A stretch of DNA of 64,000 nt from Arthrobacter sp. HY1533 (GTDB taxonomy: Bacteria > Actinomycetota > Actinomycetes > Actinomycetales > Micrococcaceae): positions 1 to 64,000 of the forward strand of contig NZ_JANKZF010000012.1 in NCBI RefSeq assembly GCF_027568515.1, in the 5' to 3' direction. Shown piece after piece: positions 52,961 to 63,702 of this stretch. The position numbers were made by a program, and so were the translations under genes. Position 1 is the first letter of the stretch, and every line of letters starts with the position of its first letter. Below the pieces are notes generated by a model. It saw nothing but the letters and a program-made list of their open reading frames with translations, was not told the origin of the DNA and searched no databases.

Positions 52961-52995
52961 CTTCCTGCGCACAGAAAACCCTGCGCGCTGACCCC

Positions 52996-54408
52996 CTACA
53001 CGCGGGGAGCGGCGGCACCCACCCGGGTGCCGGCGTCGTACGAGTAGACCTGCTTCCCGCCGATAAACACCTGCGTGGCGCGCTGCAGGACATCCAGGGG
53101 GTCCCCGCTCCACAGCACCAGGTCGGCATCCTTGCCCACCTTCAGCGAGCCAATCCGGTCCGACAGGCCCAGCACCTTGGCGGGGTTGATCGTGATGGCG
53201 CGCAACGCCGTGTCCCGGTCCAGGCCCTCGCGCACGGCGAAGGTGGCCTGGTGGATGAGGAAATTGATGGGAATGACGGGGTGGTCGGTGATGATGGAAA
53301 TCTCCACGCCGGCCGCCGCAAGCTTGCCCGGGTTGGCAATGGAGCGGGCGCGCAGCTCCGGCTTGGACTTGGTGGTGAACAGCGGCCCGATCAGCACCGG
53401 CGTGCCGCGTGCGGCCAGGACATCGCCCAGCACGTGGGCCTCGGTTCCGTGGTCGATGACGAGGTCATAGCCAAACTCCTCGGCGAGGCGGATGGCGGTG
53501 GCGACGTCGTCCGCGCGGTGGCAGTGCTGGCGCCAGGGGATTTCGCGGCGCAGCACCATGGCGAGCGCCTCCATGTGGGCGTCCCGGGGGCGCGGTTCGG
53601 GCTGCGCCATCCAGTTCTGCGCCGCCATGAACGCCTGGCGGATCACCAGGGCGGTGCCCAAACGGGTTGAGGGCGTCTTCTTCTGCTCGCCGTAGACGTT
53701 CTTGGGATTCTCGCCCAGGGCCGACTTGAGCCCGCTGGGGGAGCGGAGCACCATTTCCTCGATGTAGCGACCGTGCGTGTGGAGGGCAACGGCGAGGCCG
53801 CCGATCGGGTTGCCGGAGCCGGGGTTCACGTTGACGGCCGTGATGCCGCCGGCCAGGGCGTCGTCAAAGCCGGGGTCAAAGGGATCCACGGCGTCAATGG
53901 CCCGGACCCCCGCCATGACGGGATCGGTCATCTCGTTGACGTCACTGGTGCTGGGCACCTCGCCCTCGGGGTCCATGCCCAGGTGGACGTGCGCATCAAT
54001 GAGGCCCGGCAGCAGCCACTGGCCCGCCGCATCCAGGACGTCGGCGCCCTCGGGAACCGTGATCGAGGCGCCAAGGCCCAGGATCTTGCCGCCCTCCACC
54101 AGCACGGTGCCGTGGAACGGTTCACCTTCGATGGGGACCACGTGGGCGTTGGTGATGGCCAGGACGCGCCTCTTTGCCGCGGCGGCCGCCTCCCGGATGG
54201 TGGCGCTGATGCTTGCGGTGTCGGGCTTCTTCGCCGGAACGGGCACGGGCTTCTTGCCGCCCTTGCCCTGCTTTCCGGTGGCGCCGGCCGCAGCAACGGT
54301 GCCGGGCTTGAGGGGAATCGAGCCTGGCTTTCCTGCCGGAGCAGCCGCCCTGCGGGTCACCCTGCCAGGGACGAAACCGGGATTGGGGGTGGGCTGTGAG
54401 CTGCTCAT
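52996..54408 (-). CDS. amidohydrolase-superfamily metal-dependent hydrolase
   Basis: 470 residues. The metal motif HVHLG (in PGLIDAHVHLG), RQHCHRADD, and a late ITDHPVIP Asp give the amidohydrolase metal site, and ITINPAKVLGL-SDRIGSLKVGKDADLVLW is the C-terminal signature. It most resembles imidazolonepropionase-like or dipeptidase-like members; the substrate is unknown. The first ~60 residues are a Lys/Pro/Ala-rich low-complexity extension absent from most relatives. AAAGGCAG precedes the ATG. Confidence 0.82.
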   Translation of the reverse strand: MSSSQPTPNPGFVPGRVTRRAAAPAGKPGSIPLKPGTVAAAGATGKQGKGGKKPVPVPAKKPDTASISATIREAAAAAKRRVLAITNAHVVPIEGEPFHGTVLVEGGKILGLGASITVPEGADVLDAAGQWLLPGLIDAHVHLGMDPEGEVPSTSDVNEMTDPVMAGVRAIDAVDPFDPGFDDALAGGITAVNVNPGSGNPIGGLAVALHTHGRYIEEMVLRSPSGLKSALGENPKNVYGEQKKTPSTRLGTALVIRQAFMAAQNWMAQPEPRPRDAHMEALAMVLRREIPWRQHCHRADDVATAIRLAEEFGYDLVIDHGTEAHVLGDVLAARGTPVLIGPLFTTKSKPELRARSIANPGKLAAAGVEISIITDHPVIPINFLIHQATFAVREGLDRDTALRAITINPAKVLGLSDRIGSLKVGKDADLVLWSGDPLDVLQRATQVFIGGKQVYSYDAGTRVGAAAPRV

Positions 54409-54504
54409 GACTGCCTTTCGTGGGCCGGGGTGGACACTTCCAAGCTATCGCGTTTGCGCCGTGCACCACACGGGGGCGCACCGCGGCGGCGCTAGGCTGG
54501 GCAA

Positions 54505-55254
54505 ATGAACGAGAAAACCGCATTGATCACGGGCGTGGGCCGCACGGCGGGCATTGGGGCCGGCATCGCCAGGGCGCTCGCCGCCGACGGCTGGGACCTG
54601 GTCCTGAACTACTGGCAGGGCTATGACGAGCGCATGCCGTGGGGCGTGCAGCCTGAGGACGTCCTCACGCTGACCGCCGAGCTCGAGACCGCCGGCGCCC
54701 GGGTGTGGCCCCTGCCCGCGGACTTGGCCGACCCTTCCGCCGTCGACCGGCTCTTTGCCCATATCGCCGAGGAGGCCGGGCCGCTGCAGGCCATGGTGCT
54801 CTCCCACTGCGAGTCCGTGGACTCGGCCATCCTGGACACGTCCCTGGAAAGCTTTGAACGCCACTTCGCCGTCAACAGCCGCGCTGCGTGGCAGCTGATC
54901 GCCGCCTTTGCCCGGCAGGCAACGCCCGACGGCGGCGCGGTCGTTGCGCTGACCAGCGACCACACAGCGTTCAACCTGCCCTACGGCGCTTCCAAGGGTG
55001 CCCTGGACCGGATCGTGATTGCCGCGGCGCGCGAGCTGGGCGGCCAGGGCATCAGCGCCAATGTGCTCAACCCCGGCCCCGTGGACACCGGATGGATGGA
55101 TGCCGGCACCAGGGACCACCTGGCCGCACAGCATCCCGGTGGCCGGCTTGGCACCCCGGCAGATGTGGCACCCACCGTGGCTTTCCTGCTCTCGCCGGGC
55201 GGGCGCTGGGTCAGCGGCCAGCTCATCAAGGCCGACGGCGGCTTCTCCTCCTAG
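54505..55254 (+). CDS. SDR-family oxidoreductase
   Basis: 249 residues. The coenzyme site is TGVGRTAGIGAGIA rather than a plain GxxxGxG, SDHTAFNLPYGASKGAL carries the YxxxK catalytic pair, and KADGGFSS ends the protein. It is an SDR of unknown substrate, similar to 3-oxoacyl-ACP-reductase-type members. TAGGCT (54493-54498) ends six nt before the ATG, a leaderless start. It is divergent from the amidohydrolase and unrelated to the kdp operon. Confidence 0.85.
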   Translation: MNEKTALITGVGRTAGIGAGIARALAADGWDLVLNYWQGYDERMPWGVQPEDVLTLTAELETAGARVWPLPADLADPSAVDRLFAHIAEEAGPLQAMVLSHCESVDSAILDTSLESFERHFAVNSRAAWQLIAAFARQATPDGGAVVALTSDHTAFNLPYGASKGALDRIVIAAARELGGQGISANVLNPGPVDTGWMDAGTRDHLAAQHPGGRLGTPADVAPTVAFLLSPGGRWVSGQLIKADGGFSS

Positions 55255-55489
55255 CGCTGGCGGCCGCGCTGGCCACGGCGGCGCCAGCATCCGGCAGCAC
55301 CAGGCGGCGCCAGTTCATGCCGCCGTCTGTACCAAGTCACTCCACTGTCCACGGGCGAAGACGGCAGGTCAGGAAGCCGTCAAGATTGCCGCGGACGGCG
55401 TTAAGAACACGTAAAAACAAGCTCCAAACCCACGCCACGGGTGTGCGATTGAGAAAGACATCAACGCACATTGTGAAAGTAGGTTTGAC
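55255..55489 (+). other. gap before the kdp operon
   Basis: No gene seen in these 235 bp. An A/T-rich section (55395-55440) is the likely promoter area, with TTGAGA around 55449-55454. A KdpE binding site and a c-di-AMP riboswitch were looked for but not recognised. Confidence 0.4.
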
Positions 55490-55582
55490 GTGGTTTTGCT
55501 GACGTGGCTCATTCTGGGGCTGGTGGGCCTGGCGCTGCTGGTTTACCTGTTCGCGGCACTCATCCGCCCCGAGAAGTGGTGA
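55490..55582 (+). CDS. kdpF: KdpF, small Kdp-stabilising subunit
   Basis: 30 residues from a GTG: a single hydrophobic helix (WLILGLVGLALLVYLFAALI) ending RPEKW, the typical KdpF C-terminus. It lies nine bp before kdpA, as in other kdpFABC operons. KdpF stabilises the KdpABC complex in the membrane. It is easily missed because of its size. Confidence 0.9.
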   Translation: MVLLTWLILGLVGLALLVYLFAALIRPEKW

Positions 55583-55591
55583 GCGGACACC

Positions 55592-57247
55592 ATGGACCTT
55601 AATATCTTCTCGCTGGCCACTCAGCTGGCCATCCTGATCGTGGTGCTGGCGGCCCTGCAGCAGCCCCTGGGCAAGTATCTCGCCGCCACGTTCACCAGCC
55701 ACAAACACCTGGCCGTGGAACGCGGACTCTACAAGCTCTCCGGGGTTGACCCCCAAGCAGACCAGCACTGGAAGGTGTACCTGCGCTCGCTGCTGGCCTT
55801 CAGCATTGTCTCCATCGTGGTGCTTTTCCTGGCCCAGCTGCTGCAGGGAATCCTGCCCTTCAACCAGGGCCTGGGTGCCGTGGACCCGTGGGTTGCCATG
55901 AACACGGCAGTCTCCTTTGTCACCAACACCAACTGGCAAACCTACGTACCGGAGTCAACCCTGGGCTTCGGTATCCAAATGATGCTGCTCGCCGTGCAGA
56001 ACTTCCTCAGCGCAGCCGTGGGCCTGGCCGTTGTGGTGGCACTGATCCGCGGCCTGGTCCGGGCCCAGACCAGCAACCTTGGCAACTTCTGGGTCGACCT
56101 GAGCCGCGGAACCATCAGGGTCCTGTTGCCGCTGGCAGTGATTGGCGCGGTGGTCCTGATGGTCACCGGCGTCATCCAAAACTGGGGCGGCACCAGCATC
56201 CACACGCTTGTCACCGGCGCCGCGCAAACAGTCCCCGGCGGGCCCGTGGCATCGCAGGAAGCCATCAAGCTCCTGGGCACCAACGGCGGCGGCTACTTCA
56301 ACGCCAACTCCGCCCACCCCTTTGAAAACCCCACGGCGTTCAGCAGCCTGTTTGAGGTGTTCCTGATCCTTCTCATCCCGTTCTCACTTCCGGCCATGTA
56401 CGGACGCATGGTGGGCGACAAACGCCAGGGCTACACGGTGCTCACCGTCATGGTGGCATTCTGGCTCGGGTCCACTGCATTGATGGCATGGGCCACCGCA
56501 GCCTTCAGCGGCAGCGGCACCAGCGTGGGCGAGGGGTTCGAGCAGCGCCTGGGCGTTGCCCCCAGCGCCTTGTTCGCAACAGCCACCACCCTGACCTCAA
56601 CGGGTGCCGTGAACGTGGCCCACGATTCCCTGCCGCCCCTGGCCGGCGGGCTCGCCATGCTGAACATGATGCTGGGCGAGATCGCCCCCGGCGGCGTGGG
56701 CTCTGGACTGTACGGAATGCTGATCCTGGCCGTGGTGGCCGTCTTCATTGGCGGCCTCATGGTGGGGCGCACCCCGGAGTTCCTGGGCAAGAAAATTGGC
56801 GCACCCCAGATGAAGCTCGTGGCCCTGTATATCCTCATCACCCCCACGCTGGCATTGCTGGGCACGGCCATCACCGTGGCAATGCCTGCGCTCGCAGCAG
56901 CGGCACCGGCCCAGGGTCCGCACGGCTTCAGCGAAATCCTGTACGCCTTCACCTCCGCCGCCAACAACAACGGCTCCGCGTTTGGCGGCATCACCAGCTC
57001 CGGCCCCGGCTTGGCCACGCTGTTGGCGCTGGCCATGTTGCTTGGCCGCTTCCTGCCCATAGCGCTGGTCCTGGCGCTCGCAGGCTCCCTGGCCAAGCAA
57101 CGCAAAATCCCCGCCACCACGGGAACCCTCGCCACCCACGGCCCACTTTTCGCCGTGCTGCTGGGCGGCATCTCCCTGATCCTGACCGCACTCACCTACT
57201 TCCCCGCGCTCGCCCTGGGCCCGGCCGCCGAAGGACTCCTGAAATGA
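55592..57247 (+). CDS. kdpA: KdpA, potassium-translocating subunit
   Basis: 551 residues with about ten spans. Four selectivity-filter-like loops are visible: [31 protein letters not shown] and [11 protein letters not shown]. It forms the potassium path of the Kdp pump in the cytoplasmic membrane. It ends with ATGA, overlapping the kdpB start, so translation of the two is coupled. Confidence 0.97.
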   Translation: MDLNIFSLATQLAILIVVLAALQQPLGKYLAATFTSHKHLAVERGLYKLSGVDPQADQHWKVYLRSLLAFSIVSIVVLFLAQLLQGILPFNQGLGAVDPWVAMNTAVSFVTNTNWQTYVPESTLGFGIQMMLLAVQNFLSAAVGLAVVVALIRGLVRAQTSNLGNFWVDLSRGTIRVLLPLAVIGAVVLMVTGVIQNWGGTSIHTLVTGAAQTVPGGPVASQEAIKLLGTNGGGYFNANSAHPFENPTAFSSLFEVFLILLIPFSLPAMYGRMVGDKRQGYTVLTVMVAFWLGSTALMAWATAAFSGSGTSVGEGFEQRLGVAPSALFATATTLTSTGAVNVAHDSLPPLAGGLAMLNMMLGEIAPGGVGSGLYGMLILAVVAVFIGGLMVGRTPEFLGKKIGAPQMKLVALYILITPTLALLGTAITVAMPALAAAAPAQGPHGFSEILYAFTSAANNNGSAFGGITSSGPGLATLLALAMLLGRFLPIALVLALAGSLAKQRKIPATTGTLATHGPLFAVLLGGISLILTALTYFPALALGPAAEGLLK

Positions 57248-59352
57248 ACCTCAACAACACCCTTGCGGCACTGCCCCTGGCCTTCCGCAAGCTCAACCCC
57301 CGCCAAATGGTCCACTCGCCCGTCATGTTCACGGTGCTGATCGGCTCCCTTGTCTGCACGGCGGTGAGCATCCAGCAGCTGGCCATTGGCTCCGATTCGG
57401 CAGTCTTTTCCATCATCGTCACGGTGTGGCTCTGGCTGACTGTGCTGTTCGGCAACCTGTCCGAGGCCATTGCCGAGGGCCGCGGCAAGGCGCAGGCAGA
57501 CAGCCTCCGTGCCGCCCGCACCTCGGTCATGGCACGACGCCGGACCCGCGCCCTGGTGCCTGCCGGCGGGTCCGGCGCGGCCCAAGCAGGCGACGGATAC
57601 GCGGAGGAACTGGTGCCCGGCACCGACCTCAAGGTGGGGGACGGGGTCATCTGCGAGGCCGGGGACCTGATCCCCAGCGACGGCGACGTCATCGAGGGCC
57701 TGGCCAGCGTGGACGAATCCGCCATCACCGGCGAATCGGCCCCCGTGATCCGTGAATCCGGCGGCGACAGAAGCTCAGTCACGGGCGGCACCATGGTGCT
57801 CTCTGACAGGATCGTCATCCGCATCACCGCAGCCAGCGGCAAGACGTTCCTGGACAGGATGATCTCCCTCGTGGAGGGTGCCACCCGGCAAAAGACGCCC
57901 AATGAAATCGCGTTGAACGTGCTGCTGGCCTCCCTGACCATTGTGTTCGTTGTCGCCGTCATGACGCTGGCCCCCATGGCGAACTTCGCCAACGCCCTGC
58001 CCACCCCCGTGGTGCTGGTGGCGCTGCTGGTCTGCCTGATCCCCACCACCATCGGCGCGCTGGTGCCCGCCATCGGCATCGCCGGCATGGACCGGCTCAT
58101 CCAGCGCAATGTCCTGGCCACCTCCGGCCGGGCCGTGGAAACCGCCGGCGACATCACCACCCTGCTGCTCGACAAGACGGGCACCATCACCTACGGCAAC
58201 CGCCGCGCCGTTGCCTTCGTGCCGGCCGACGGCGTCGACCAGCAGCTGCTCATCGAGACGGCCCGCTTGTCATCGCTGGCGGACGAGACACCCGAGGGCC
58301 GCTCCATCGTTGATCTGGCAGAGAAGGATGCGGCGCCGCAGGACGCAACGGCAACGCTGACCCCGGACGTGGAGGTCATTGAGTTCAGCGCCGTGACCCG
58401 CATGAGCGGGCTCAACCTGCCCGTGGGCCACCCCGCCAACCCAACCCCGTCGGTGCTTGAGGTGCGCAAGGGGGCGGCGACCGCCGTCGAACACTATGCC
58501 AAGGAACGCGGCGGATTCCTGCCGCAGGAACTGGAGGAGGCGGTCCTGAAGATTTCCGGGACCGGCGGCACCCCGCTGCTCGTGGCAACTTACAGCGGCG
58601 GGCGCGCGCAGGTTCTTGGCGTGATTCACCTGGCGGATGTGGTCAAGCCCGGCATGAAGGAACGGTTCGCGGAACTGCGGGCCATGGGCATCAAGACCAT
58701 CATGATCACCGGCGACAACAAGATCACCGCCGCTGCGATTGCCGCCGAGGCCGGGGTGGACGACTTTGTTGCCGAGGCCACCCCGGAGGACAAGCTGGCC
58801 GTCATCAAGGCCGAGCAAGAGGCCGGGCGCCTTGTGGCGATGACGGGGGACGGCACCAACGATGCCCCGGCACTTGCCGCGGCTGATGTGGGTGTGGCCA
58901 TGAATTCAGGCACCAGTGCGGCCAAGGAAGCGGCCAACATGGTGGATTTGGATTCGGACCCCACCAAGCTCATTGACATTGTGGGCATCGGCAAGCAGTT
59001 GCTGATCACGCGCGGTTCGCTGACCACCTTTTCGGTGGCGAACGACGTGGCCAAGTACTTTGCCATTGTGCCGGCCCTGTTTGCCGCCACGTTCCCCGGA
59101 CTGGGACTGCTGAACATCATGGGGCTGTCCTCACCCGAGAGCGCCATCCTCTCCGCGGTCATCTTCAACGCCCTGGTCATTGTTGCGCTAGTGCCGCTGG
59201 CGCTGCGCGGGGTGAAGTACAGGGCTGTTTCGGCGGCCAAGGCACTGTCCCGGAACCTGCTCATCTTTGGCCTGGGCGGCGTCATTGCCCCGTTCATTGG
59301 CATCAAGCTCATCGACCTGATGGTCTCCCTCATCCCCACGATTGGTCACTAA
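57244..59352 (+). CDS. kdpB: KdpB, P-type ATPase subunit
   Basis: 702 residues. Phosphorylation site D310 in [27 protein letters not shown] in the actuator domain, [18 protein letters not shown] in the hinge, and the spans at both ends complete a P-type ATPase. It energises K+ import by KdpA. The ATG at 57244 overlaps the kdpA stop and is chosen over an upstream open frame that runs through kdpA. Confidence 0.97.
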   Translation: MNLNNTLAALPLAFRKLNPRQMVHSPVMFTVLIGSLVCTAVSIQQLAIGSDSAVFSIIVTVWLWLTVLFGNLSEAIAEGRGKAQADSLRAARTSVMARRRTRALVPAGGSGAAQAGDGYAEELVPGTDLKVGDGVICEAGDLIPSDGDVIEGLASVDESAITGESAPVIRESGGDRSSVTGGTMVLSDRIVIRITAASGKTFLDRMISLVEGATRQKTPNEIALNVLLASLTIVFVVAVMTLAPMANFANALPTPVVLVALLVCLIPTTIGALVPAIGIAGMDRLIQRNVLATSGRAVETAGDITTLLLDKTGTITYGNRRAVAFVPADGVDQQLLIETARLSSLADETPEGRSIVDLAEKDAAPQDATATLTPDVEVIEFSAVTRMSGLNLPVGHPANPTPSVLEVRKGAATAVEHYAKERGGFLPQELEEAVLKISGTGGTPLLVATYSGGRAQVLGVIHLADVVKPGMKERFAELRAMGIKTIMITGDNKITAAAIAAEAGVDDFVAEATPEDKLAVIKAEQEAGRLVAMTGDGTNDAPALAAADVGVAMNSGTSAAKEAANMVDLDSDPTKLIDIVGIGKQLLITRGSLTTFSVANDVAKYFAIVPALFAATFPGLGLLNIMGLSSPESAILSAVIFNALVIVALVPLALRGVKYRAVSAAKALSRNLLIFGLGGVIAPFIGIKLIDLMVSLIPTIGH

Positions 59353-59353
59353 C

Positions 59354-59950
59354 ATGAACGCCTACGGACGCCAACTACTCACGGCCCTGCGGTTCCTCAT
59401 CTGCGCCACCCTGCTGCTGGGCCTGGCCTACCCCGTGCTGGTCTTCGGTGCCGGGCAGCTCATCGCCCCGGCCCAGGCCAACGGCTCCATCATCACCTCC
59501 GGCGGCCAGGCAGTTGGGTCCTCGCTGCTGGCCCAGCCTGTCACGGGCGAGAAGTTCTTCTACCCGCGGCCCTCGGCGGTGGGCTGGGACCCGGCCACGT
59601 CCTCGGCCAGCAACCTGGGCCCCAACCAGGCTGCGCTGGTGGAGGCCATCGCCAAGAACCGGGCAGAGGTGGCGGCCAGGGAGAAGGTTGCCCCGGACGC
59701 TGTGCCCATCGACGCCGTGACGGCCAGCGGCTCAGGCCTGGACCCGGACATTTCCCCGGCCTACGCCGCATTGCAGGTGGCGCGGGTTGCGGCCGCCAAT
59801 AGCCTTAGCGAGGCAGCTGTGAAGCAGCTCGTTGCAGAGAACACCAGCTCGGGGGTGAACGCTTTCCTGGGCCAGCCCTCCGTCAACACCACCACCCTGA
59901 ATGCCGCCCTGGGGGCTGCGCAGAAATCAGCCGCTGGCCTGCGAGAATAA
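59354..59950 (+). CDS. kdpC: KdpC subunit
   Basis: 198 residues: one N-terminal span (LRFLICATLLLGLAYPVLV), then the soluble domain with FYPRPSAVGWDP and SGSGLDPDISPAYA, both KdpC signatures. It is part of the KdpFABC complex. The ATG lies one nt after the kdpB stop. Confidence 0.96.
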   Translation: MNAYGRQLLTALRFLICATLLLGLAYPVLVFGAGQLIAPAQANGSIITSGGQAVGSSLLAQPVTGEKFFYPRPSAVGWDPATSSASNLGPNQAALVEAIAKNRAEVAAREKVAPDAVPIDAVTASGSGLDPDISPAYAALQVARVAAANSLSEAAVKQLVAENTSSGVNAFLGQPSVNTTTLNAALGAAQKSAAGLRE

Positions 59951-59953
59951 GGC

Positions 59954-62491
59954 ATGACGCGCGGCATATTGCGGATTTTCCTGGGGGCAGCCCCCGGCGT
60001 GGGCAAAACCTACTCCATGCTGGAGGAAGGCCATGCCCAGGCCGCGGCCGGAGTGGATGTGGTTGCCGGGATCATCCTGGACCACGGCCGCGAGCAGACC
60101 CGGCTGCAGCTGGAGGGCCTGGAGACAGTTCCCACCAAGCACATCAACTACCGGGACGCCGACTTCCAGGAGCTGGACGTGGCAGCCCTGTTGGAACGGC
60201 GGCCGGCACTGGCCCTCGTGGACGAGTACGCACACTCCAACATTCCAGGGGCCGGCAACGCCAAGCGCTGGCAGGACGTCGAGGAACTCCTGGCCGCAGG
60301 CATCGATGTGTACTCCACCGTCAACGTCCAGCACCTGGCCTCGCTGGGCGACGTGGTGGAATCCATCACCGGTGTCCGCCAACAGGAAACCGTCCCGGAC
60401 GACGTGGTGCGCCGGGCCGAGCAGATTGAGCTCGTGGACATCCCGCCGGAGCTGCTGCGCCAGCGCCTGAGCACGGGCCACGTGTATGCGGCGGACAAGG
60501 TCGATGCCGCGCTGGCCAACTACTTCAGGCTCGGCAACCTCACAGCCTTGCGCGAACTGGCGCTGCTGTGGCTGGCCGACCGTGTGGAAGAGGGCGTGGC
60601 CGCGTATAGGCAAAGCCACGGCATCGATACGAGCTGGCCCACCCGTGAACGCGTGGTGGTGGGACTCTCCGGCGGGGCCGAGGGGGAGGTTCTGCTGCGC
60701 CGGGCCGCCCGGATCCTGAGCCGGGTCAGCGGCGGGGAACTGCTGGCCGTGCACGTGCCGCGCTCCGACGGGGTTGCCGGGGACACGCCGTCGGCCCTGG
60801 AAGGCCAGCGCCAACTGGTCACCGACCTGGGCGGGACCTACCACACGGTGGGCGGGGAGGACCCGGCCGCGGCGCTGCTGGATTTTGCCCGCAACGCCGG
60901 CGCCACGCAGATCGTCATCGGGTCCTCGCGGCACAGGGCCCGGCTGGGCTTCCTGCGCAGCCCCGGGGTGGGGGCGCGGGTGGTGCGCGGCGCCGGGGAC
61001 ATGGACGTCCACATGGTCCCGCACCCGCTGGCCACAACAGGCGGCGGCATGCGGACCCGCGGCGAGCTCAACCGCAAGCGCGTCATCGCCGGATTTGTCC
61101 TTGCCGTGGCGCTGCCCGGCGTGGTGGAACTGTTCACCGGACCCCTGAGCCTGCAGACCACCATGGTGGTCCAGCTCGCGGCCACGATTGCCGTTGCCCT
61201 GGTGGGCGGGCTGTGGCCTGCCGTGGTCGCCGCCGTGTGGGGAAGCCTGCTGCTCAACTACTTCTCCGCACCCCCGGTGCGCACCCTGACCATCAACAAC
61301 CCTGAAAACCTGCTGACGCTGGCCATCTTCCTGCTCGTGGCGGTGGCCGTGGCCCTGGCCGTGGACCAATCCGCCCGGCGCTCGCAGGAGGCCCTGCGTG
61401 CGGGGGCCGAGGCGGCAACCCTGAGCGAACTGGCCCGCGGCATCCTGGCTTCCCAGGACACCGTGCAGGTGCTGCTCGAACAGCTCCGGGACCACTTTGG
61501 CATGCGCTCAGTGGTCCTGTTTTCCAGCCAGGGGATCCCCGGCGCCTGGCAGGTTGAAGCCTCGGTGGGGGAGGAGCCGCCGCAAAGCCCGGAGGAGGCG
61601 GACACCCTTGAGGAAGTTTCCGAACATTGGATGCTGGGGCTCTCCGGGCGCATCCTGCCGGCCCGGGACCGGCGGCTGCTCAGTGCCTTCGGCGCGCACC
61701 TTTTGGCCCTGGAGCAAAGGGCGGCACTGAGTGAGACGCAGCGCGAGAACGTGCAGCTGAGCCAGGACAACAACATGAGGACCTCCGTGCTGCGGGCCGT
61801 GTCCCACGACCTGCGCACGCCGCTGGCCGGGATCAAGCTTTCCGTCAGCAGCCTGCGCCAGTCCGAGGTGGTGTTCAGCCCCGAGGACGAGGCCGAGCTG
61901 CTGGCCACCATTGAGCACTATGCCGACCGCATGGATGCCCTGGTGGGGAACCTGCTGGACATGTCGCGGCTGAGTGCCCAGATGGTGCGGCCTGTTGTTG
62001 GCCCGGTGTCGTGGCAGGAGGTGCTGCCGGCTGCCCTGCACGGGGTGCCCGCCGAGCGGGTGCGCCGCGAGCTGCCGCCCAACATGCCGCCCATCGAGGC
62101 CGATCCGGGCCTGCTGGAGCGCGTCATCGCCAACATTGTGGAAAACGCCGTGAAGTACGCACCCGACTCGGAAATCCTTGTGGTGGGATCGGTGGGTGGC
62201 AGCGGAAGCGCCACGATCAACGGCCACCCGGCCAGCGAACTGCGCATTGTGGACCACGGCAAGGGTGTCCCCGCGGCCGAGGTCATGGCCATGTTCCGGC
62301 CTTTCCAAAGGCTCGACGACGTCTCCTACGGCCCGCAGGGCGGCAGCGGCGTGGGCCTGGGGCTGGCAGTCGCCAAGGGATTCACCGAGATCATGGGCGG
62401 CGTGGTTGAGGCCGAGGAAACCCCCGGCGGCGGGCTGACCATGACAGTGCGGATGCCGCTCTCCACCGGAATAGTGAGGACTGCACCGTGA
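59954..62491 (+). CDS. kdpD: KdpD sensor kinase
   Basis: 845 residues. N-terminal KdpD domain with Walker A GAAPGVGKTYSML and DVYSTVNVQHLASLGDVV, a USP-like domain (~235-350), four clustered spans in ~375-480, a GAF-like part, then the histidine kinase core with H618 in VSHDLRTPLAGIK and the ATPase boxes VENAVKYAPDS and GGSGVGLGLAVAKG. It senses low potassium or turgor and phosphorylates KdpE. It is three nt after kdpC and overlaps kdpE as GTGA. Confidence 0.96.
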   Translation: MTRGILRIFLGAAPGVGKTYSMLEEGHAQAAAGVDVVAGIILDHGREQTRLQLEGLETVPTKHINYRDADFQELDVAALLERRPALALVDEYAHSNIPGAGNAKRWQDVEELLAAGIDVYSTVNVQHLASLGDVVESITGVRQQETVPDDVVRRAEQIELVDIPPELLRQRLSTGHVYAADKVDAALANYFRLGNLTALRELALLWLADRVEEGVAAYRQSHGIDTSWPTRERVVVGLSGGAEGEVLLRRAARILSRVSGGELLAVHVPRSDGVAGDTPSALEGQRQLVTDLGGTYHTVGGEDPAAALLDFARNAGATQIVIGSSRHRARLGFLRSPGVGARVVRGAGDMDVHMVPHPLATTGGGMRTRGELNRKRVIAGFVLAVALPGVVELFTGPLSLQTTMVVQLAATIAVALVGGLWPAVVAAVWGSLLLNYFSAPPVRTLTINNPENLLTLAIFLLVAVAVALAVDQSARRSQEALRAGAEAATLSELARGILASQDTVQVLLEQLRDHFGMRSVVLFSSQGIPGAWQVEASVGEEPPQSPEEADTLEEVSEHWMLGLSGRILPARDRRLLSAFGAHLLALEQRAALSETQRENVQLSQDNNMRTSVLRAVSHDLRTPLAGIKLSVSSLRQSEVVFSPEDEAELLATIEHYADRMDALVGNLLDMSRLSAQMVRPVVGPVSWQEVLPAALHGVPAERVRRELPPNMPPIEADPGLLERVIANIVENAVKYAPDSEILVVGSVGGSGSATINGHPASELRIVDHGKGVPAAEVMAMFRPFQRLDDVSYGPQGGSGVGLGLAVAKGFTEIMGGVVEAEETPGGGLTMTVRMPLSTGIVRTAP

Positions 62492-63162
62492 CAACCGTGT
62501 TGATTGTTGACGACGAACCCCAGATCCTGCGGGCACTGCAGATCAATTTGCACGCCCACGGCTACACGGTGGTTCCGGCGCACAACGGGACCACGGCGCT
62601 GGCGGCCGCCCAAACCCAGGCAATTGACGTCGTCGTGCTTGACCTGGGACTGCCGGACATGGACGGCCTGGACGTCATTGCCGGCCTGCGCGGCTGGACC
62701 GAGGTGCCCATCATTGTGCTCTCCGCCCGGCACGGCTCGCACGACAAGGTGGAGGCGCTGGACGCCGGGGCCGACGACTACGTGACCAAGCCGTTCGGCC
62801 TGGACGAGCTGCTGGCCAGGCTGCGGGCGGCCACGCGCCGCTCAGGCACGCAGACCGCCGAGCCGCGCGTGGAGACGGCCGAATTCACGGTGGATTTGGC
62901 CAACAAGCAGGTCTTCCGGGGCGGTGCGCCCGTGCGCATGACACCCACCGAGTGGAGCCTGCTGGAACTGCTGGTGCGCAACCCCGGACGCCTGGTAAGC
63001 CAGCAGCAACTGCTCACTGAGGTGTGGGGGCCGGCGTACGCCAAGGAAACGCACTACCTGCGCGTGTACATGGCGCAGCTGCGGCGCAAGCTGGAACACG
63101 ACCCGGCCGCCCCCGTGCACCTGCTGACGGAGGCCGGGATGGGGTACCGCTTCGCGCCCTAG
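62488..63162 (+). CDS. kdpE: KdpE response regulator
   Basis: 224 residues. The OmpR/PhoB-type regulator has D52 (VVVLDLGLPDMDG), LSARHGSHDKVEALDAGADD, and a C-terminal winged helix (RMTPTEWSLLELLVRNPGRL). It activates kdp expression when phosphorylated. The GTG overlaps the kdpD stop. Its TAG stop overlaps the stop of the convergent gene in CTAG (63159-63162). Confidence 0.96.
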   Translation: MTTVLIVDDEPQILRALQINLHAHGYTVVPAHNGTTALAAAQTQAIDVVVLDLGLPDMDGLDVIAGLRGWTEVPIIVLSARHGSHDKVEALDAGADDYVTKPFGLDELLARLRAATRRSGTQTAEPRVETAEFTVDLANKQVFRGGAPVRMTPTEWSLLELLVRNPGRLVSQQQLLTEVWGPAYAKETHYLRVYMAQLRRKLEHDPAAPVHLLTEAGMGYRFAP

Positions 63163-63590
63163 AGGTTGGCGGAAAGCAGTTGCGCCGTGACCCCGGCGCG
63201 GTCAATGTGCATCCAGTATTGGGTGATCAGGCCGTTGTCCACCTGGTAGACAACTGAGTTGTACTGCCGGACCGGGCTCTGTGTGGGGGCGAAGCCCTCG
63301 ACGGTGGCCACGTGCCGGCCAATTTGGCAGAAGCGCACGTGGGCCTTGTTTCCGTCAACCAGAAGCTCCTCGATGTTGAGTTCGAACTCGCCCCAGGCCT
63401 CGATCATTTCCTGGACGTGGCCGGCATAGTCTTCCGGGGTGCGTTCGACTGTGCGCGGGTCCTCGGATTGCACCTGGTGGGCCAGGACCACGGGGGCCAG
63501 GAACTCGCCCGCGCGTTCCGGGCTGCGGCCGGAGCGGACAATCTGCAAAAACGATGTGACGACGTTGCGGGTGGATTCGGCTTCGATCAT
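63159..63590 (-). CDS. SnoaL-like / NTF2-fold protein (polyketide cyclase group)
   Basis: 143 residues. VVTSFLQIVRSGRSPERAGEFLAP, then MIEAWGEFELNIEELLVDGNKAHVRF and QYWMHIDRAGVTAQL fit the SnoaL-like ester cyclase family. The substrate is unknown. ATG 63590 is preferred over TTG 63596 because TAGAAT (minus strand, 63597-63602) ends six nt before it, a leaderless signal that excludes the longer form. Confidence 0.75.
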   Translation of the reverse strand: MIEAESTRNVVTSFLQIVRSGRSPERAGEFLAPVVLAHQVQSEDPRTVERTPEDYAGHVQEMIEAWGEFELNIEELLVDGNKAHVRFCQIGRHVATVEGFAPTQSPVRQYNSVVYQVDNGLITQYWMHIDRAGVTAQLLSANL

Positions 63591-63702
63591 GCCCAAATTC
63601 TACGGTTGCCCAGAGTTGTCCGGCGACCCGGGCCGCGTGACGGACAGCACAAAGATTTGGCGCCCCTGGGACTTATGTAGTCAGAAATGCATTAGTAAGA
63701 TT

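Noticed and set aside
55255-55489. Possible riboswitch or KdpE box ahead of kdp
   Set aside because: No recognised core sequence or clear direct repeat of a KdpE site seen by eye.
56488-57243. Upstream extension of kdpB through kdpA
   Set aside because: That frame runs through kdpA in a shifted frame; the ATG at 57244 with ATGA overlap and the normal KdpB N-terminus is correct.
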